Assembly: GCF_901709675.1 (NCBI RefSeq)
Contig: NC_051104.1
Span: 5,255,501 to 5,319,500, forward strand
Source of the DNA: Syngnathus acus
Taxonomy: Eukaryota; Chordata; Actinopteri; Syngnathiformes; Syngnathidae
Reading direction: 5' to 3'
Length of the DNA stretch: 64,000 bases
The translations under genes were made by a program, and so were the position numbers. The notes beneath the pieces were generated by a model. The model saw nothing but the letters and a program-made list of their open reading frames with translations, searched no databases and was not told the origin of the DNA. This document shows, one piece after another, positions 11,001 through 26,000 of this stretch; the stretch's first letter is position 1, and each line of letters opens with the position of its first letter.

Positions 11001-14000
11001 CGGATGACGTTCCCGTCCACGGCCACTTTCAGAGCGTTCTGCAGGTCGGCTATGTTGATGCTGATGGGCGACATCAATCCCACAGTGGGCAAGACGACAG
11101 CTTGCACTGTGCCCTGCAGAGGAGCCGCAGCCCCTCCGCTGTAAACTCCGCCATTCACACCAGCCATAGAGGTCATCACCGTGGGTTTGTATTCATAGTC
11201 CATAGGCTCACTTTTGATCTGGTTCAGGGGCAGCTGTTCCTGCAGTGGCTTACTGTGCTCCAGCTTTTCTCGTATTTGCGTGCGGAGGACAGAGGGTGAC
11301 GTGGGAAGGATGGGAGTTTGAACCTGGGTCTGGTTTTTGTTGTTGCCCGGTCGCTGTCTGCCGTTGACCGAGATGAGGCTGATGCACTTTTTGCTGCTGA
11401 TGTGCGAGCTGTACGAGCCCGAATGAGAGAAGCGCTTCTTGCAGTTGGAACACTCGTAGGGTTTTTCGCCTGCACGGTGGAAAGCAAATAAAGGAGTGAG
11501 AAGGATGCGTATCCATTAGTTAATGATGCTAAATGAGCAGAGCAGGCCATAGAAGCGAGATGGAAAAAAAATCTCTCATGCACTTCACTGATGTTGGAAT
11601 GCTGATGTAATGACACAGTTGGGAAATGCCCTTTTTTAATTGCTCGGTCGTAATGCCTAAAGAAACAGTTATAGCACATTAACGAGGCGTACACATTAGG
11701 CGGAAACATGACGGCTAATTATAGACAAGTGGCTAAAACACACACACACACACAAACACGCTCTACTTCCATGGTGACGAAGGATTGGCCACTCACCACT
11801 GTGAATGCGTAGGTGCTCCTTGAGATGGTGCTTATACTTAAACGCTTTGCCACATTCAGTGCACTTGAATTTGCGATTGCCTCCCGACTGTGTGATGTGT
11901 CTCTGTTGAGCCGGGCAGAGAGGGTCAATCAGTGAGATACACAATGACAACATAACCTTTGAACCGCTACTAATTCGTGACACACCATGTCATCAATCAA
12001 TCGGGGACAAAAGTTCATGTTTGAGCGCCGTGTTTTGGAAAAAGACGTGGCGCTGTGTTTGCATGTATTGCGTAATTTTAAAATGACTGTCAAAGGACAT
12101 GACGATTACATCACAGTGTGGCGTATACCTAAATATTTATTTATTTATTTCAGCCCAGTCAATCTGCTTTTACCTGGTCTCTTCCTGGCTTGTGGGCCGT
12201 CATGTGTCTCTCCAGTTGTGCGCGATGTGCAAAAGTGTAGCTGCACTCGGGGCAGCTGAAGCATTCCTCGGTCTTCTCGTGCCGATACTTGATGTGCTCC
12301 TTCAGGGAGCTGTAACGCTTGTAGCCCCGTGAACAATAGGGGCAGGTGAGCAGCTGAGAGAAGGAATCAGGAGTTCCTGAATGGGATTAAAGAAAAAATA
12401 ATCAAAGAAAAATAGGTAGAGGGACGCTTGCAAGCAAATCACAACAGTTTTACTTTCTAGTCCCCCCGCCCCCCTCACAGGTAAACACCAAATAGGTAAC
12501 CAAATGGCTCCATGTTTATTAGTGAGACAACAACAAAAACAACATAACACCGGGATGCCATTTTGGCTTTTGGTCTCCCAAATTGCACCCATGGGAATCC
12601 TTGGTGATTTACAGAGGTGGCAAAGTACTCACATTCCAAAGTACAGATACTTGTGTGTGTGTTGGGGTAAAAGTAGAATTATTAAACTCATGTAGAACTC
12701 AAATGGAAAAAAAATGTCTATAATGATAACTAAACAAACACACCGAAACTGTATATTTTTTATTTTTAGATAAGAGAGAATTTAACTGTCGTGGTGGTTT
12801 CCTCTGTCTGTGTCTTTTTTTACATCTTGTGGTCACCCAAGGAGGTTGAAAAAAAAAAAAAAGAAGTACAGACAAAGTATGTGCTTCCCGCCACCAAACT
12901 ATTTGTAGAACGAGCGCTTTTGAAAAGTCCGGACTGAATCTCGTAGTAGTCCAGCTCCCACACGGGTGAAACATTACTTTGTTAACAGGTGATGTATTAA
13001 GTTTTCCTGCGGCACAGGTGAGAGCCCTTTGGATGGAAACACACACACCTTATCGCACAGGTAGCCATGAGTCAGAACTCTCACAGATGGGACAGATTTG
13101 TTCAGGTGTTGCTGTTTCTCTGCCCCCCCCTCATCCCTCCTGTTGCAGCAGGTAAAAGCCACATGGCCCGAGGCAACAAAAGGCACTTGTGTGGTGTTTT
13201 TACAAAGAGCAGCGTGGCGTGGCTAATTATCTTGCAAAGTGTTGCTAATGAGAGGAGTTAGCCCTCGAGGGGTGATGCAACCAGGTAGAGGAATAAAAAT
13301 AGTGGTTAATCAATGCTGACGCTTTAGGTACAATTTGGAAAGCCATTTCGAAATTTGCTAATCGATTGACGATCCCGTACCGTTTTCATCGTGAATGCTG
13401 GCGTCAGGGGTGCCGTGGCGTTGCGTCTCCTCCTCCGGGGCTTCTGGGTAAATGACGGCCGTATCCCCTTGTTGAAGCATCTCCTCCACCAAGGCGTCTG
13501 TGCTCACGTCGTCCTCCCCGTCTGACGCGCAGTCTTCTTTCACTAAGAAGCCACAGAAAGCACTTTAGTTAAGAATGTACACGAGGTGCGTTTATGAAAT
13601 GTGATTATCAAACTCAGGGTTTTATTGAAGGCGAAGCTGCTGTGTTGATCCGCACAGAATCAAATACAATGAAGGCTTTTATTTGTACAAGATAGAAGCA
13701 ACTGCATTGGCCTTTAAGGCATAATACCAAGTGTGACCATCATGCTCTTTCAAAGCGCACTTTAAGATCCTTGCTGAATGCGGGACGGATAATATTCACG
13801 ACCTCGGGTGTATAAATGTACGCACATCACATGAGAGCAGAAACTCACTGCTCTCTAGAGAGGTGTGTGATTAGCATTTCAGGAAATACAAATCTATTTT
13901 ACTATGGTCACCGATGCTTTATTAAGACATTTGCCAACTTATATTTTACATAGCTGGCATAGATAATTGCACCTAGAGTAAAGAATTGATTTTCAGAAAA

Positions 14001-17000
14001 GTGAAATTGTTGAATTTATTGCGGCGCAATTTACTTTTATTTCAGTATTGTGTTAAGCGGGCCGTGTGTGTTGACGGACAAGGCCAGCTGTGCGTTCTCC
14101 TCAGAGACGGTAACAAGTGTTACGGCGAATATCCGTCATCTTCGAGAGCTTCCTCTGGTGCGCCGTAACAAAGCCGCGAAACAATACGAGCCTAGTCGTT
14201 TTGTTGCTATGGTTATTAGGAGCATTGGACGAGGTCGTAATAAACCCTCCGAGCCACAATCCGGAGAAAGACGTCGTTTGGCGAACATAAGTGCGGATAT
14301 GTAACAGCTGAGAATTGCAGATTTCATTTCCCACAGTGGAGTGTCAGGAACACAAGGTGCTGCTCACCCCGCATACCGCACTGTTTTTCTCCCATGACCT
14401 TAACAAAAGAACAGCAACACGTTTGGGCAATTCTATTATGGCTGTATGATCAATTTGATACATTTTGATCGATGAATCTTATGCATTTAAAATTCATGTT
14501 ATTTTTTTCTTTGCATTTTAGTTGGATGCACAAAGTGGGTCAAGAAATTTCCAGGACTGGTGATAGAAAATTTCAAACCCGGACAATGCCCATCTGACGA
14601 TTCTTGGACCAGAAGAATATCGCAGCTACTCATCCAACCTGGGTCAGTGTGATTTTTGTTTTTATTCCCTCTTTAGCAAAACCAAGGGGGGGGGGTCAAT
14701 TATCAAGATGTGGACGACATCACACTGACACAATAAGCTGACATATTTTGACTATCACAGATGTCAGTCATGAAACTTGGACTAAGCCAAATGTTACTTT
14801 TTTTTTTTTGGTAAACAAAGGGAAACACGGGTAAGTGCTGATGTTGCTGTACCAAACACAAACACACCTCCAGGCTCCAAAATGTTGCGCTTGAGTGTGA
14901 AGTGCGGTCCCAGTTGGGGGTCTGTGGAAAAAGGTGCGACAAGCTCTTGTTTTTACTCCTAGTGTGTCGCTCTCGTTGCTTTGTTAAGCGCCGAGTGAGG
15001 CCAGAGGGTTGAAGCGTGTTATCAAGGCTACCTCCCCTGACATGAAACATCACACGGGCCGTTTATGTGCTGACGCAGGCATGTGAATGTACTGCTGCGC
15101 TGGGGAAAAAAAAAAAAGAGAATGTTGCAAAAATGTAAAGTCAAAGTGCATCTTTAAAAAAAACAAAAAACTCTCCGTTTGTGTAATATGATCGTATGTG
15201 TTCCATTCCATATACGCTGTGTCGTATCAGTGATAAGGACGGACGTCCAAGCAACAGTTCTGATCCTCCACTATCATTTGCAAGACTGCAAAAGTCAAAA
15301 ATAGGAGATGTTCCCAAAACAAGAACACACTGGCTTATCTGTGGCTTGGGTTCAGTCCAACTATTGTTCTGTCTATGCAAAACTATCTTTTCAACTCGCA
15401 TGAGACGATTCCCTTCCTATGCAGATGGGTGGCTCGCTTTTTACACCACACCATGACGTAATGCGCAGAGGAATGTCGTTTTTTTTTTTTCCCCCTGTTG
15501 AGTCCCCGCTGCCCAAGAGTGGATTTAAAAACAACTACATCGCTTGTCATCAATGCATGTCACGCAAACACGGGAGTGACGATTAACGCTGTGTTGTGCT
15601 AATAGCTAGAGGTGCTAGTACTCACACTCTGTACTTAGGTAGTATAAACACTTGTGCAAAAAGACTAATAAGATTTTTGCAATGAGTTTTCCCCACATTA
15701 AGCAGCTGATGGTTTTTTTTTTCAAGGCCTTTGGGCTCTGAGTCTTCGCACACTCAAAGTGGATAAGTGCCTCATGATATCAAAGCTCTCCGACTCCACC
15801 CTGCTCGTTCTGTGAGATGTAATCAGCTCTACAAGTCATCAAAAATAAAAGGAGGGTCCTCCCAGGCCAATACGCGCTACATTTTCCTCTCCTGAATTAC
15901 TCAGCCTGATCTTGGGCTACATTTTAGTACGTCCACACTGGGCCGCCCCACCAAAGCGTCAGCACTTAGGAGGGAATGAGTAATGACAGCGAGCAAGGCG
16001 CCCATGATACCATATAATCAAGAGGAATGAATCAGAATATGAGAAACAGCAAGGGAGAAGAAGGGTGTAAAGAGAGACGGAGGGGAAGAGAGGTAAAAAA
16101 AACAACTATGCAGCGCGACAATCCCGAGAGAAGGGGTGTCGTGGCTTTAATTTGAAACAAACTTGGGCTACGCTGAGAAAAAGATTAGTGGGTGGCGCTC
16201 ACGTTTCAAGGCAGGAATCTCGGGAGTGGAACCTTCTGCGTGATGAGGCAAAAAAAAAAAAAGGTTCGTTCGAAGGGTTGCAGCTTTTCCCGAGGTTCAT
16301 AAGATGCAGCAAAAAGGAGGCAACAGAGTGAAAACATTGGACGTGCGCAAATGTGCACACCACGAGGGAGGCAAAATGAACATTCGCACGAGGCTAAGTG
16401 TGGCGCCGAGCCAGCGTGCTGAGCTGTGTCACTGTAACTCATGCTTTTCAAAATGTTTAATGTTCACAGTTCCAGGCCAAACCAATGACACTATTCCTCC
16501 TCCAACGTTTTACACAAGGAGATACAGCTGGAGAGCTATGAAGAGGAATTACGTCATAGACTTGGGATTAGCCCGTAAAACTGTGTGTGCGTTTATAGCT
16601 GAACACAAGCAAATGGCAATTGGTTGAGTTCGGAGTATAACGTTGTATTGTCTGACATCTGTCCTTCCTGTGGATGTGGCCCCGCTTCTGACGTCATGCC
16701 AAGCGAGGCGAGGTAAAAAAAAGTTCACGGCGGCACTACAATGCCCACCAGTGTCATAAACCTCTCCAGTGGTTCTTTGCTTGCGCGGCTTTTTTTTTTT
16801 TTTGTCCAGTCGAAGGTCTCTCTGTAGGTATTGTCTTTGTTGAATATTGCGCTTCCTGTCTTAGTTGAAAAGCAAGTGCTTGTAGTACCCGTTTCCTTGC
16901 ACTGTTGCACAAATACACCAGTGAATGAAGTCATTATATTCTCACATGGCAGAAAAGCTTGAAAAAGATTTAGCTGTGACAAAATTGAAACTTTTTTTTG

Positions 17001-20000
17001 CAGTTGAGTTGTAGGTCAGATTAATGGTATAAAAACATTAACCTGGCATTGAGGGTGTGTAGACTTTTTATATCCACTGTAACTTTTTAAAGTTTAAATG
17101 TGCACTAAAAAGTGAAATAAAACTGAATTGTGTAATTCATTCACGTACCACAAGAGGGACCTTTGAGAATCACCGTGTAAGATAATGAAATGAAAAAGGC
17201 CGAAATGTTTTTCTTCAGTGGAGTGAAGTGGCGCAGAACATGTTGCAGTCTGTGCGTGACAACGCGTCCCACAAGCATCCAGCTGGTCTCACCTCGATCC
17301 CAATGCTCCCTGGGGTGCTCGTCGTCTGGTAGGGTGCTGTCGCAGTCCGCCCCGTCCGCCAGGCTGCCTTCCTCCTCCACGATGTGCAACTTGTCCTCAT
17401 CGTCGGAGTCTGTGCCAGCTTCCACCACATTATTGTAGTTGGTCACTAAATCGGCAGAAGGGAGGAAGTCTGATTAGATTGCAGGCTCGATTCAATTTGA
17501 TGATGAACAGGTTCAACTCAATCAGCATATTTGCTTATGAGCACAGTGGAAAAAAGTGTTTTAATACACAATATGGGATTTCCTTTTATGTAAGTTCCAC
17601 CTACGCCTCGGTCTATCTCACACGCTTGCGTTCTTCCGAGGAAAGCTGAACATTCTCTCAACGGGCCGAATCAATTCTCTAGCGAGAGTGGCTCAGTCAG
17701 CGCAACGCTCAAACTAGCTGCCAAGCTACTTTATCCCTCTCGGACACACAACGCACACACACACCAGATTCATTCGCTTGGCCAATATGCACCACCTGAA
17801 CATTCCTGTACTCGCCCACTTCTTTCTGGAGGGACTTTGAATGTTGGGAGGAGATATAGCTGGGAATAACGCTTGTTTTAATCATCACTGTTTGTTTTTT
17901 TTTATTCAGATAGATGGTCGGGATGCAAAAGTGAATCACGCAGGGTTGGGTGAGGGGGAGGCGAGGAGGTTGAAGGTGTTTAGAGGGTGTTGAGCTAAAA
18001 GGTGCGTGAGGAGGAGAGGGAGCATGAAGAAGCGGCGGTATTCTCAAGGGGTCATCACGCTGTGCTGCGGTCACAAAAAGGGAGTGGGGTTCATCTGGAG
18101 AGCTTTGTCATCCCTCAACCTCCTTTTATACTCCACAAAATGATCTGCTTTGTGTTACCATGACGCAATCCCAAGAACCTTTACTCATTCAGCCAGTCAG
18201 CTGGGGGGAGCCAGCTTTGGCAACTCTGTGGGGTTTTTTTTTTTCTTCAGAGAAAGCCAAAAGAACCACAGAATCCATTTCCAACTAACTAACAGGGAGA
18301 GTTTCCCAACAAATTGAAAAATCCCGCATACTGTATTTCTACCTTCTCGCTGACTGATGTAAGGTTAAGCGGCATTTCATGAAAATATGAAATTCCTAAA
18401 GGCTGTCTAGGAGCACGTCACTCAGGAACACAATTACAAAGCAACTCTCCGCCAGCGGTGTCAAGAGAAAATGATCAACTATAAGGCTGTGGAGAGAAAA
18501 TCAATACATAGATGGGAGGTAGCAAAAACAGCAGCGCCATACAAAGTGGAATGAAGAAGAATAAAGGTTCGTGGGTAGTGTGAAGGGCCTCGACGTGGTT
18601 GGAAAAGGGGGGCTAGGATGGATCATCTTCCTGTGCCAAATGGTTGGCGGTCTTACAACCAAAGTGTGTTTTCTGACAGCCAATGTAACACCTAGCATCA
18701 ACAAAGGCTGCAGAGTAGACCCTTCTGGCCGACCGGCTGAGCGTTTGGACAGCTGCCTTTATTAGCGAGAGCATGCTAACATGCAACAGGAGGACCACTC
18801 CTACGCGATTCCATTTTGCATGAAGGTCTGCTTAAGACAAAAGAACATAAAGGCCACATGTAATCTCGTTGCATAAAATACTCATTTCCATAAATTCCAA
18901 TCCAGCAATTCCCATGAGATTTTCCAATATGGAACATTTCCATCATTGCCCCGACTAACTCCCATGAAAATGTACCGTAAAAAGCTCCATCTCTTTTGCA
19001 CCTGCGAAAATAATAGTTTGAAAGCGCGAGCCGTGACCTGTGGCCATAGATCACACATTACTCCTTCACTGAAACATTTCATTGATTTTACTAATGTGCT
19101 ACAATCAATACAAGCTAAATAACCTCAACCAAACATGTCCTGACTACAAATATCCTAATTGCAGGATCGGGCATCTTCGTTTCAAATGTATTTTTGTTTT
19201 TTTCCGGACAGATAACGATGCGAGCAAATTGGGTTTTAGACACCGACATCAGCCATGACATCACCAGGCGTGACGGTTTCACATTTACAATCTAAAAGTT
19301 GAAAACGTATACAACTAGCTCACTTTGGGGCCAGCAGGCAGGTCTCGGTGCAACTACCGCAGGCATTCTTCAAAAGTACAGACCTTGCCGTCACAGAGTC
19401 TGCCCTTGCAGCTCGGCAATGCTATTTTCTCAGGGAAGCCAACCACTACAAAAAAAACCCAGCGTGAACCAAAGTAAAACAAAGCAGTGCCATTCAAAAC
19501 CTCAAGTATGCCGTCTCAAGGTGAGGCGCCTCAATCGGCGCTGAGGTAAATGCCACTGATTTTTGTTAAAACAACAGCCACCCCCTCCGCAGAGTCAGGA
19601 AGGTCAACTCGAGTGTCGATAACAAAAGTCAAAGAATTGTGGACTTTTCACGGTTAGTCTTTAGTGAGAGCACCTCCAATTTGCAGGGCCATATGTGTTT
19701 CAAGTAGTTGAGCGATACACGTAGTTGTGAAAACATAACAGCGGCCATTTGCAACCCCACAACTATTTTTCCTTCTGACTTTCTCCAAGCCAATTGCTTA
19801 TCTGGGAATATCAGTTATTCTCCCAAAAAAAATGATACAAGATCTATTGGGAAATATACTCTTGTCTCCCATTGGTGTGTTTTGGCACCTTCTTCAATTG
19901 CCTTGGTGACTTTTCCTAAGACTATTCAGCAACCTGTTAAGCTGCGCTTGGTTTAATGAGTTAAGACGAGTGCTCTTGTCTTTCTAATGACGCAGATCAA

Positions 20001-23000
20001 GGTTTTAGCCGAGTAGTTAATTGGCCTCCGTAGTCATTCATCTGTCGTCTGATGAGTGCTTTCCATGACAAGACTCATGTTAATGGTTGCTATTGTTCTT
20101 CTAATCTGCATGATGATGACAGAGGGAAGTCAGTGTTTGTTAGGAAAAGACAAAACCTGAAGAACTGTGCCCTTTATGTCATTTCAAAGTCAAAGTCAAA
20201 GTCAAAGTCAGCTTTATTGTCAATCCCTTCATACGTCAAGACACACAAAGAAACCGAAATTCCGTTTCCTCCATCCCACGGTGACGAGACATACAAGTAG
20301 GCGACACAAAACAAAAACAAGTAGGCACAAACCATAAATAATAAATAATAAATAAAATAAAATGAGCGATGAATAAAAACAGACCAATAACCCATTGAAT
20401 ATGAGGGGCAAAACCGAGCCAGTGAGCATACAGCAAGAACAGGACGCTACGCTGAAAGGGGGAGCGAGTTCAGGATCCTAACAGCCTGGAGTACGAAGCT
20501 GTTGGAAAGTCTGGTGGTGCGGGAGCGCAGGCTCCTGTACCGCCTCCCAGAGGGCAGAAGTTCAAACAAAGGGTGAGCGGGGTGACTCACATCACTCACA
20601 ATCTTGGTCGCCTTGCGGGTGCATATGAAGATATTTTTAAAGGCTCTTTGCTTAGCCATACAATAAATGAATAGTACAGTACAGTTAAATGACACCCTTA
20701 TAATAGAATTGCGTTCATGGTAAAGATGGTAGTTCTCAAGATAATAAACACAGTGAGCAAAAAAATATCACATTCAGTGCTACTTATGGATAATCTAAAT
20801 ATTATTGCTTTGCTGCACTAGCCGCAGTAATGATAACTGTTAACATTTAAGTGACACTTTTTCTTACAGAGGTCATCATTACAAGTGGCCAAAGGAAACA
20901 CCTAAACCCGACCGAGGCTACCTCCTACTTATAACTTGGCGGAGAGTCCTGCTGCTGTTATCTGTGGTGTTAGAATGTTCGACCAGTAAGCCAGCGGTGA
21001 AAGCATGTGATTAAAAAAAAAAAACACGGTTGGACAGCAGACTGTAAAATTGTTAGCATCGGTAAAATCCTTTGCAATTCCAGGCCGACAAACAAACACA
21101 AACTCCGTCAGGGTTTTTGAGCTTGTCTCTGTCAAACCTCATTCAAATGCCGAGGGGGGGAAATGAAATGTCCCTGTCACCTCTGCTGTCAAACCTCATT
21201 CAGGCTGCAGCTTTAGTCTAATGTACTATGAAAGCTTGAGAGTAGTATAGTGGCGCCCTTCCCCATTTTGAATTTTGTGTCTCAGGTTGACATTTTGAGT
21301 GGGTGCCCTGTAAAGATATTATTAGAGGCATTGCCTTAAGGTATCCAGACTGTTTAAATAGCCACTTGCATCCATTACATTCCGTGATTTTATTCTCAGC
21401 ACAAATGACAGCTATATAATTTGGATGGCGGATACCGTCTTGCGAATACATTTGTAGCCACTGATGCTCAATCCAAAAACCCGAAATAGTGTCACTCCAT
21501 CTGTGTCTACATGACGCATTTTTTATTCGGAATAAATGTGTCCGTGTAGATTGTGTTGGACTACGCCTTCCGACTGAGCGGCGGTGCGATGAGGTGTGTG
21601 TTTAAATATACGCAATGAGCAATAATAACGTTATCCAACCTGCTTGTGCGGTGCAGGTCTATATTAGGTTAGTGTAGCACAGGGCTGTTGCATTTTAGGA
21701 GCAGGTGACTGGACATTCCTTCCTGTATTAGGCCTGACAGTTTACTGTGGGGGAGTGCAAAGCAAGGAGAATTACACGGCTCTAAGAGGGAGGGAGGTAA
21801 CACTGCCAAATAACTCTCCCGACTGGAAAATCTCATTAAATCTTGCTTACCTGTAAGTAAACCACATTGGACACGGCTATCAATAAAGTCAAAGTAGAGC
21901 CCGAATGTCAACTCTGTCGTCACGTAGGCTGTGGTTTGAACGCAGATTAGAGTTTAACCTGAGAGTTGAATGCACCTGAGGTTGTGAAATTGGAATTAAG
22001 AGGAAAATACACTCATATTCAGAGTTGGCTTTTTTTTTTTTTCCTTGCCAGACACTTCCTCATTTTAAATTACACAGTTGCATAATGTTGTAAATTTGAA
22101 AATGATCTGGTCAAAAGTGAAAGATGTGCTCACTCAAACAAAAACGAGGGCATAAAAAATAAACTGGGGGGGGATGTTGATGGCAAGGTGGGAGGAGAGG
22201 AAGTGCTAATGGCTTAAAAAGACAAAGCTGGCCTGTCACACGCGATGTTCATCTGAAGTGATGGCTGCCCCTGGGAGGGAGTGTCACAAAATGTCAACGC
22301 CAGAGACGACGACGACGACGAGTAAAGATGGAGAGAATACCGAGGAGAGACGGATTTGAAATTGCATTGAAAATAGAGGATCTAGCTTATTAATAAAATG
22401 AAAGCTCGCGTCAACGGTGAATGACAGAAGAGTGAAGATGAATAAATATTGCCCCTCGTGCATTTTCCACTTGCATGCTTCTGATTAAAGGTCAGGTGTT
22501 GACGCTGTGGCTTTGGCTGACATATGTCTCATTAGGAGACGGGCCATCGGCAACCAGGCACGCAACGCATTGTGAATGCGCAGCAAAGCCTTTTAATCCA
22601 TTTGCTGTTTTTACAATTATAGATGTCATCACTTATTTCCCCTCCGATGAAGCCCAGGGCCTCCGATGCATGTTGACAACCCACCTTGATTTTGATCCTA
22701 ACCTACAAAAAAAGAATTGCAGAGTGAGCTCGTCTCTTTTTCGGAGCAAATTGTCTCCTTTGTGGCATTTTGACAACAGCTGACCACACTCCCTATTTCT
22801 CAGAATGTCAGCTCAGTCACAAGACTCCCGGGGGCAAACATCCTGGACACCCCCTGACACACACACACACACACACACATCGCATAATCAAACACGCTGC
22901 CTCGGGCTACTGCTAAGTTGTCACAGTAGTTTCTTGTTCTTCATGTGATGCTAGGGGGAGAAAGAGGTTAATGCCGTAAACTTGCATCCACAAAAGCTCT

Positions 23001-26000
23001 TTTGTCACCTCATTCTATCTATCCTCTCTTTCTTACAAAGTGGCCTTTGCCCATGTGATCAGGGAGGGTGTCCCAACCCCCCCCATGTTCCCTAACACCC
23101 TCCTCGAGCCGAGGAGCAGTCAAGCAGCACCATACACACCATTACCCTGCTGTTAAATGACCATGAGAGTGCACTGCAGACGACGACTTGACTGTTGGGA
23201 CACTCACAGGGATAAATCTTGTTAAACCAGGCGAGAAGAGAGAGTGAATGTATACTGTACGCTAGACCTCGTGTAAAATTAGCCCGGCTGATTTTTTTTC
23301 CTGGTTTGAAAAAGCCCAAAACTCAAAAGGATGCCGTAATGTGTTTTGTCATCACATGTTGGTCAAATGTAAAATGGCTGAGGCAGCAAGTAAACTCGAG
23401 TTGTCATGTATTGATGTATGGATGGATTATTTTGTTCATTACACCCCGAGGTGGTGGGATGGCGCGTGGGCGTGCCACCCGACCGGGAGACCATTAGTCC
23501 GCCGTGTCGGAATTCGACGGGTGTATTGACAGTCCGGCCGGCGGTAATCGATAGTCACAGATCTCTCACTACCAAAGTGCCGTCGACAATAACGGGCTTA
23601 CAGTTAAGTCAGGACTTACCGTACGTCGAAGTAAAAATGGGAGGATATAAGTCTATCCATCCATCCATTTAGCCTTATTCTCCTACCACTGTTGTTGGAA
23701 TGGGTCAAGTGGCGATGAAAAAAAAAAAGAATATAAATGATCCAGTTTTTTTCTTTCCATTATTTGCAGGATACAAATTTGTCATCCCTGAAGTCGAACG
23801 ATGGAGGCCACTAATGTTTTCCAACATGCAATAGCCAACAGGGCGGATCCAGGATACACAGCAAAGTGCAACCATGGGACTAGATTCTCATGTGATGTCA
23901 TCAATCATGTAACAAGTCATCCAGATGTTTTCTCTTTTAAATGCGGAGTGTACCAAGTCATGCCACCGTAAGGAGAGAGACCCATTTGCCATATTTCAGT
24001 GCCAATACCAATTACCTCGAATTATTTTCACAGGTTTTCCAAAATCTCAAAATGACTGAAATGTTAAGTGGTTAGAGAATTCTCGACAGCATCTCATAAC
24101 ATTAACTGGGAATTTTATTCGTTTGTTCCCTGACGACAGGTGAGTGGCACGAAAAGAAGCTAAAATGGGTCAAATGAAGTAGAATTGTCATTTACGGGGA
24201 ATTCCACTGCATGACCTAAACATCGGCCTTCCTGTTCGACCCGGGTGATGTGCGCTCATCCCGAGGAAAGGGAAATCCAGACTGTCCATGCACGCCACAT
24301 TGGAGTGTGACGGAATGTATACAATATTCGGTTTTGGTGAGTGTGATTCGGCGAGCAGCTGTTGCAGACAGATCAGTGATAACGCTTTTAATAAACTCCA
24401 CAGGAGTGTATATGTTCTACTCTCCGGTCTTTGAAAGCTCCAGGGGACATGATTGATGTGCTTTTACAACAGGAGGACTCCTGCACACATACTGTACATT
24501 GGAGGTAGGTTAAGAGGTTCAGAAGAAGAAAAAAAAGGTCACATGGTCATATTCCTCAAATGCTCAGCTAGGCCAAACTTTATTGAAAGTCAAATTGCTG
24601 CAGTATGTTTTCCTCTGCTGAGGTTGCACAATTCGGAAAGCAAACAAAATGATCACCTTCATTTCAGGTAACTTGGCTGAAAAGAGAATGGAAAGAAAAA
24701 CAAAGTAAGCAAGGGAGGAGGGAAGGTTATTTTGAGGGTCTCTGAACCGTAATCACCACCTACATCTGCTTCCTCCCAGGTGTTGGACGTCAACAGGGAG
24801 ACACGGCGCAGAAAAAGCAGAAGCTGCTCCCCAAAAGAAATGCTCGATTGTAAAGGTGAGGCATCGGCACTTGTGTTGTTCATAATTAGACTTCATTTCC
24901 ATATTCTGACTATGGAAGAAAGACAACACTTCTCGTGCCAAACCCGGAGGCTTGAGGGGGGGAAGTTTTATCTTTGCAGCAGGAGGAAGTTGGGGGGGGG
25001 GGGGGGGGGGGGGCGTTAAAGAGCTGACACCACACTTCCACTGCCTGCCTGAGGAGGCTGGATGGTGACTTACTTTTAGAGGAACCTAGTCTCGACTCTT
25101 AATCCTGTTAGACATCTTGTGACTTGCTCAGTGACAACGCACCAACAGGTGAGGCAAGTTCATTTTCAACCATGACCGTCTGAAAAAGCAAAAGCTAATT
25201 TTGCACCATAAATACTTCCCACTGCCTAAACTCTCATTTTAAATGAGGGGAGTTTCAAGCTGGACAGCAAAAGGGGAATTTTGAGCCTTGTTTGTTACAG
25301 TTCTTCAAGTAGACTGCCTGACTGTCACAAGATATTAAATTTAAGCCAATAACTTCTTCCAAAGCATGACAACTCCAAGAATTGTGCCTTGATCCAATTT
25401 CTTTCAGTCGTATATTTTTTTGCAGAGTACATTTTTTCATCACATTTGATTTTCAACAATTACTTTCTTGTCAACAAGTTATTGTGACTTGTGGAATTAA
25501 GGAGCTCTTACGAAACTAATAGCTTGGGTGAGACCAGCAAGTACTGCATCCCAGCATTGACTCACTTTGGGTGACACTTAAAAAAATAATCAGTGTATTA
25601 CCACTAATTTTCCACATTGCATCATGAATAAAAACACAATCAATCATGAACTCAGCAGCCACACCCACACTGAGTTTTTTTAGAAGTTGCTCTTCAGTAG
25701 ATGAATGTGCAGTGTTGACATGGCAGCACAGAGTAAAAACAAAATACAGCGTGATTATAGTTACATGTCAAATGAAGTTACAATTTTTGCTGCTTTTTCC
25801 TACTTTTAATAGTAGCTGATCTGTAAAAGTTGATTCCGTTCGATTGACCTCACCCGACCCCTCACTAGCGACGGTAAAATGAAACTTCAAATTTGCTTCA
25901 TGAACCAGTTGTATTTTTTTTTACTCCTCAGGATGGCAAGTCCGTGTACTTGGAGCCAAATGTTGAACAAAAAGTGCCATACAACTGGTTCATGAAGCAA

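Larger units (their letters stand above)
13543..14867 (-). other. zeb1 intron 3 (or part of intron 2/3 if exon 3 is not used)
   Basis: A 1325-nt intron. Its middle holds a CpG-dense patch (about 14050-14310) and a short plus-strand open frame with an acceptor-like start (14522-14649), both described separately. The remainder is AT-rich with a G run near 14687-14696. Confidence 0.75.
20691..25877 (-). other. zeb1 intron 1, segment between LINE and hairpin element
   Basis: No gene. It contains a 16-17 bp direct repeat (TGTCAAACCTCATTCA near 21128 and 21187), (GAC)n at 22305-22323, (AC)n at 22857-22880, a CATC repeat near 23655 and a 22-nt G run at 24992-25013. Nothing coding is supported. Confidence 0.6.

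Noticed and set aside
11224-11709. 161-codon minus-strand open frame overlapping exon 7
   Set aside because: It reads exon 7 in the wrong frame and runs into intron 6. The correct frame begins at the acceptor at 11469 with the fourth zinc finger.
17141-17446. Exon 2 as an alternative first exon starting at GTG
   Set aside because: The GTG is made up of the acceptor G plus the first bases of the exon. The joined exon 1 gives the same Val codon in frame.
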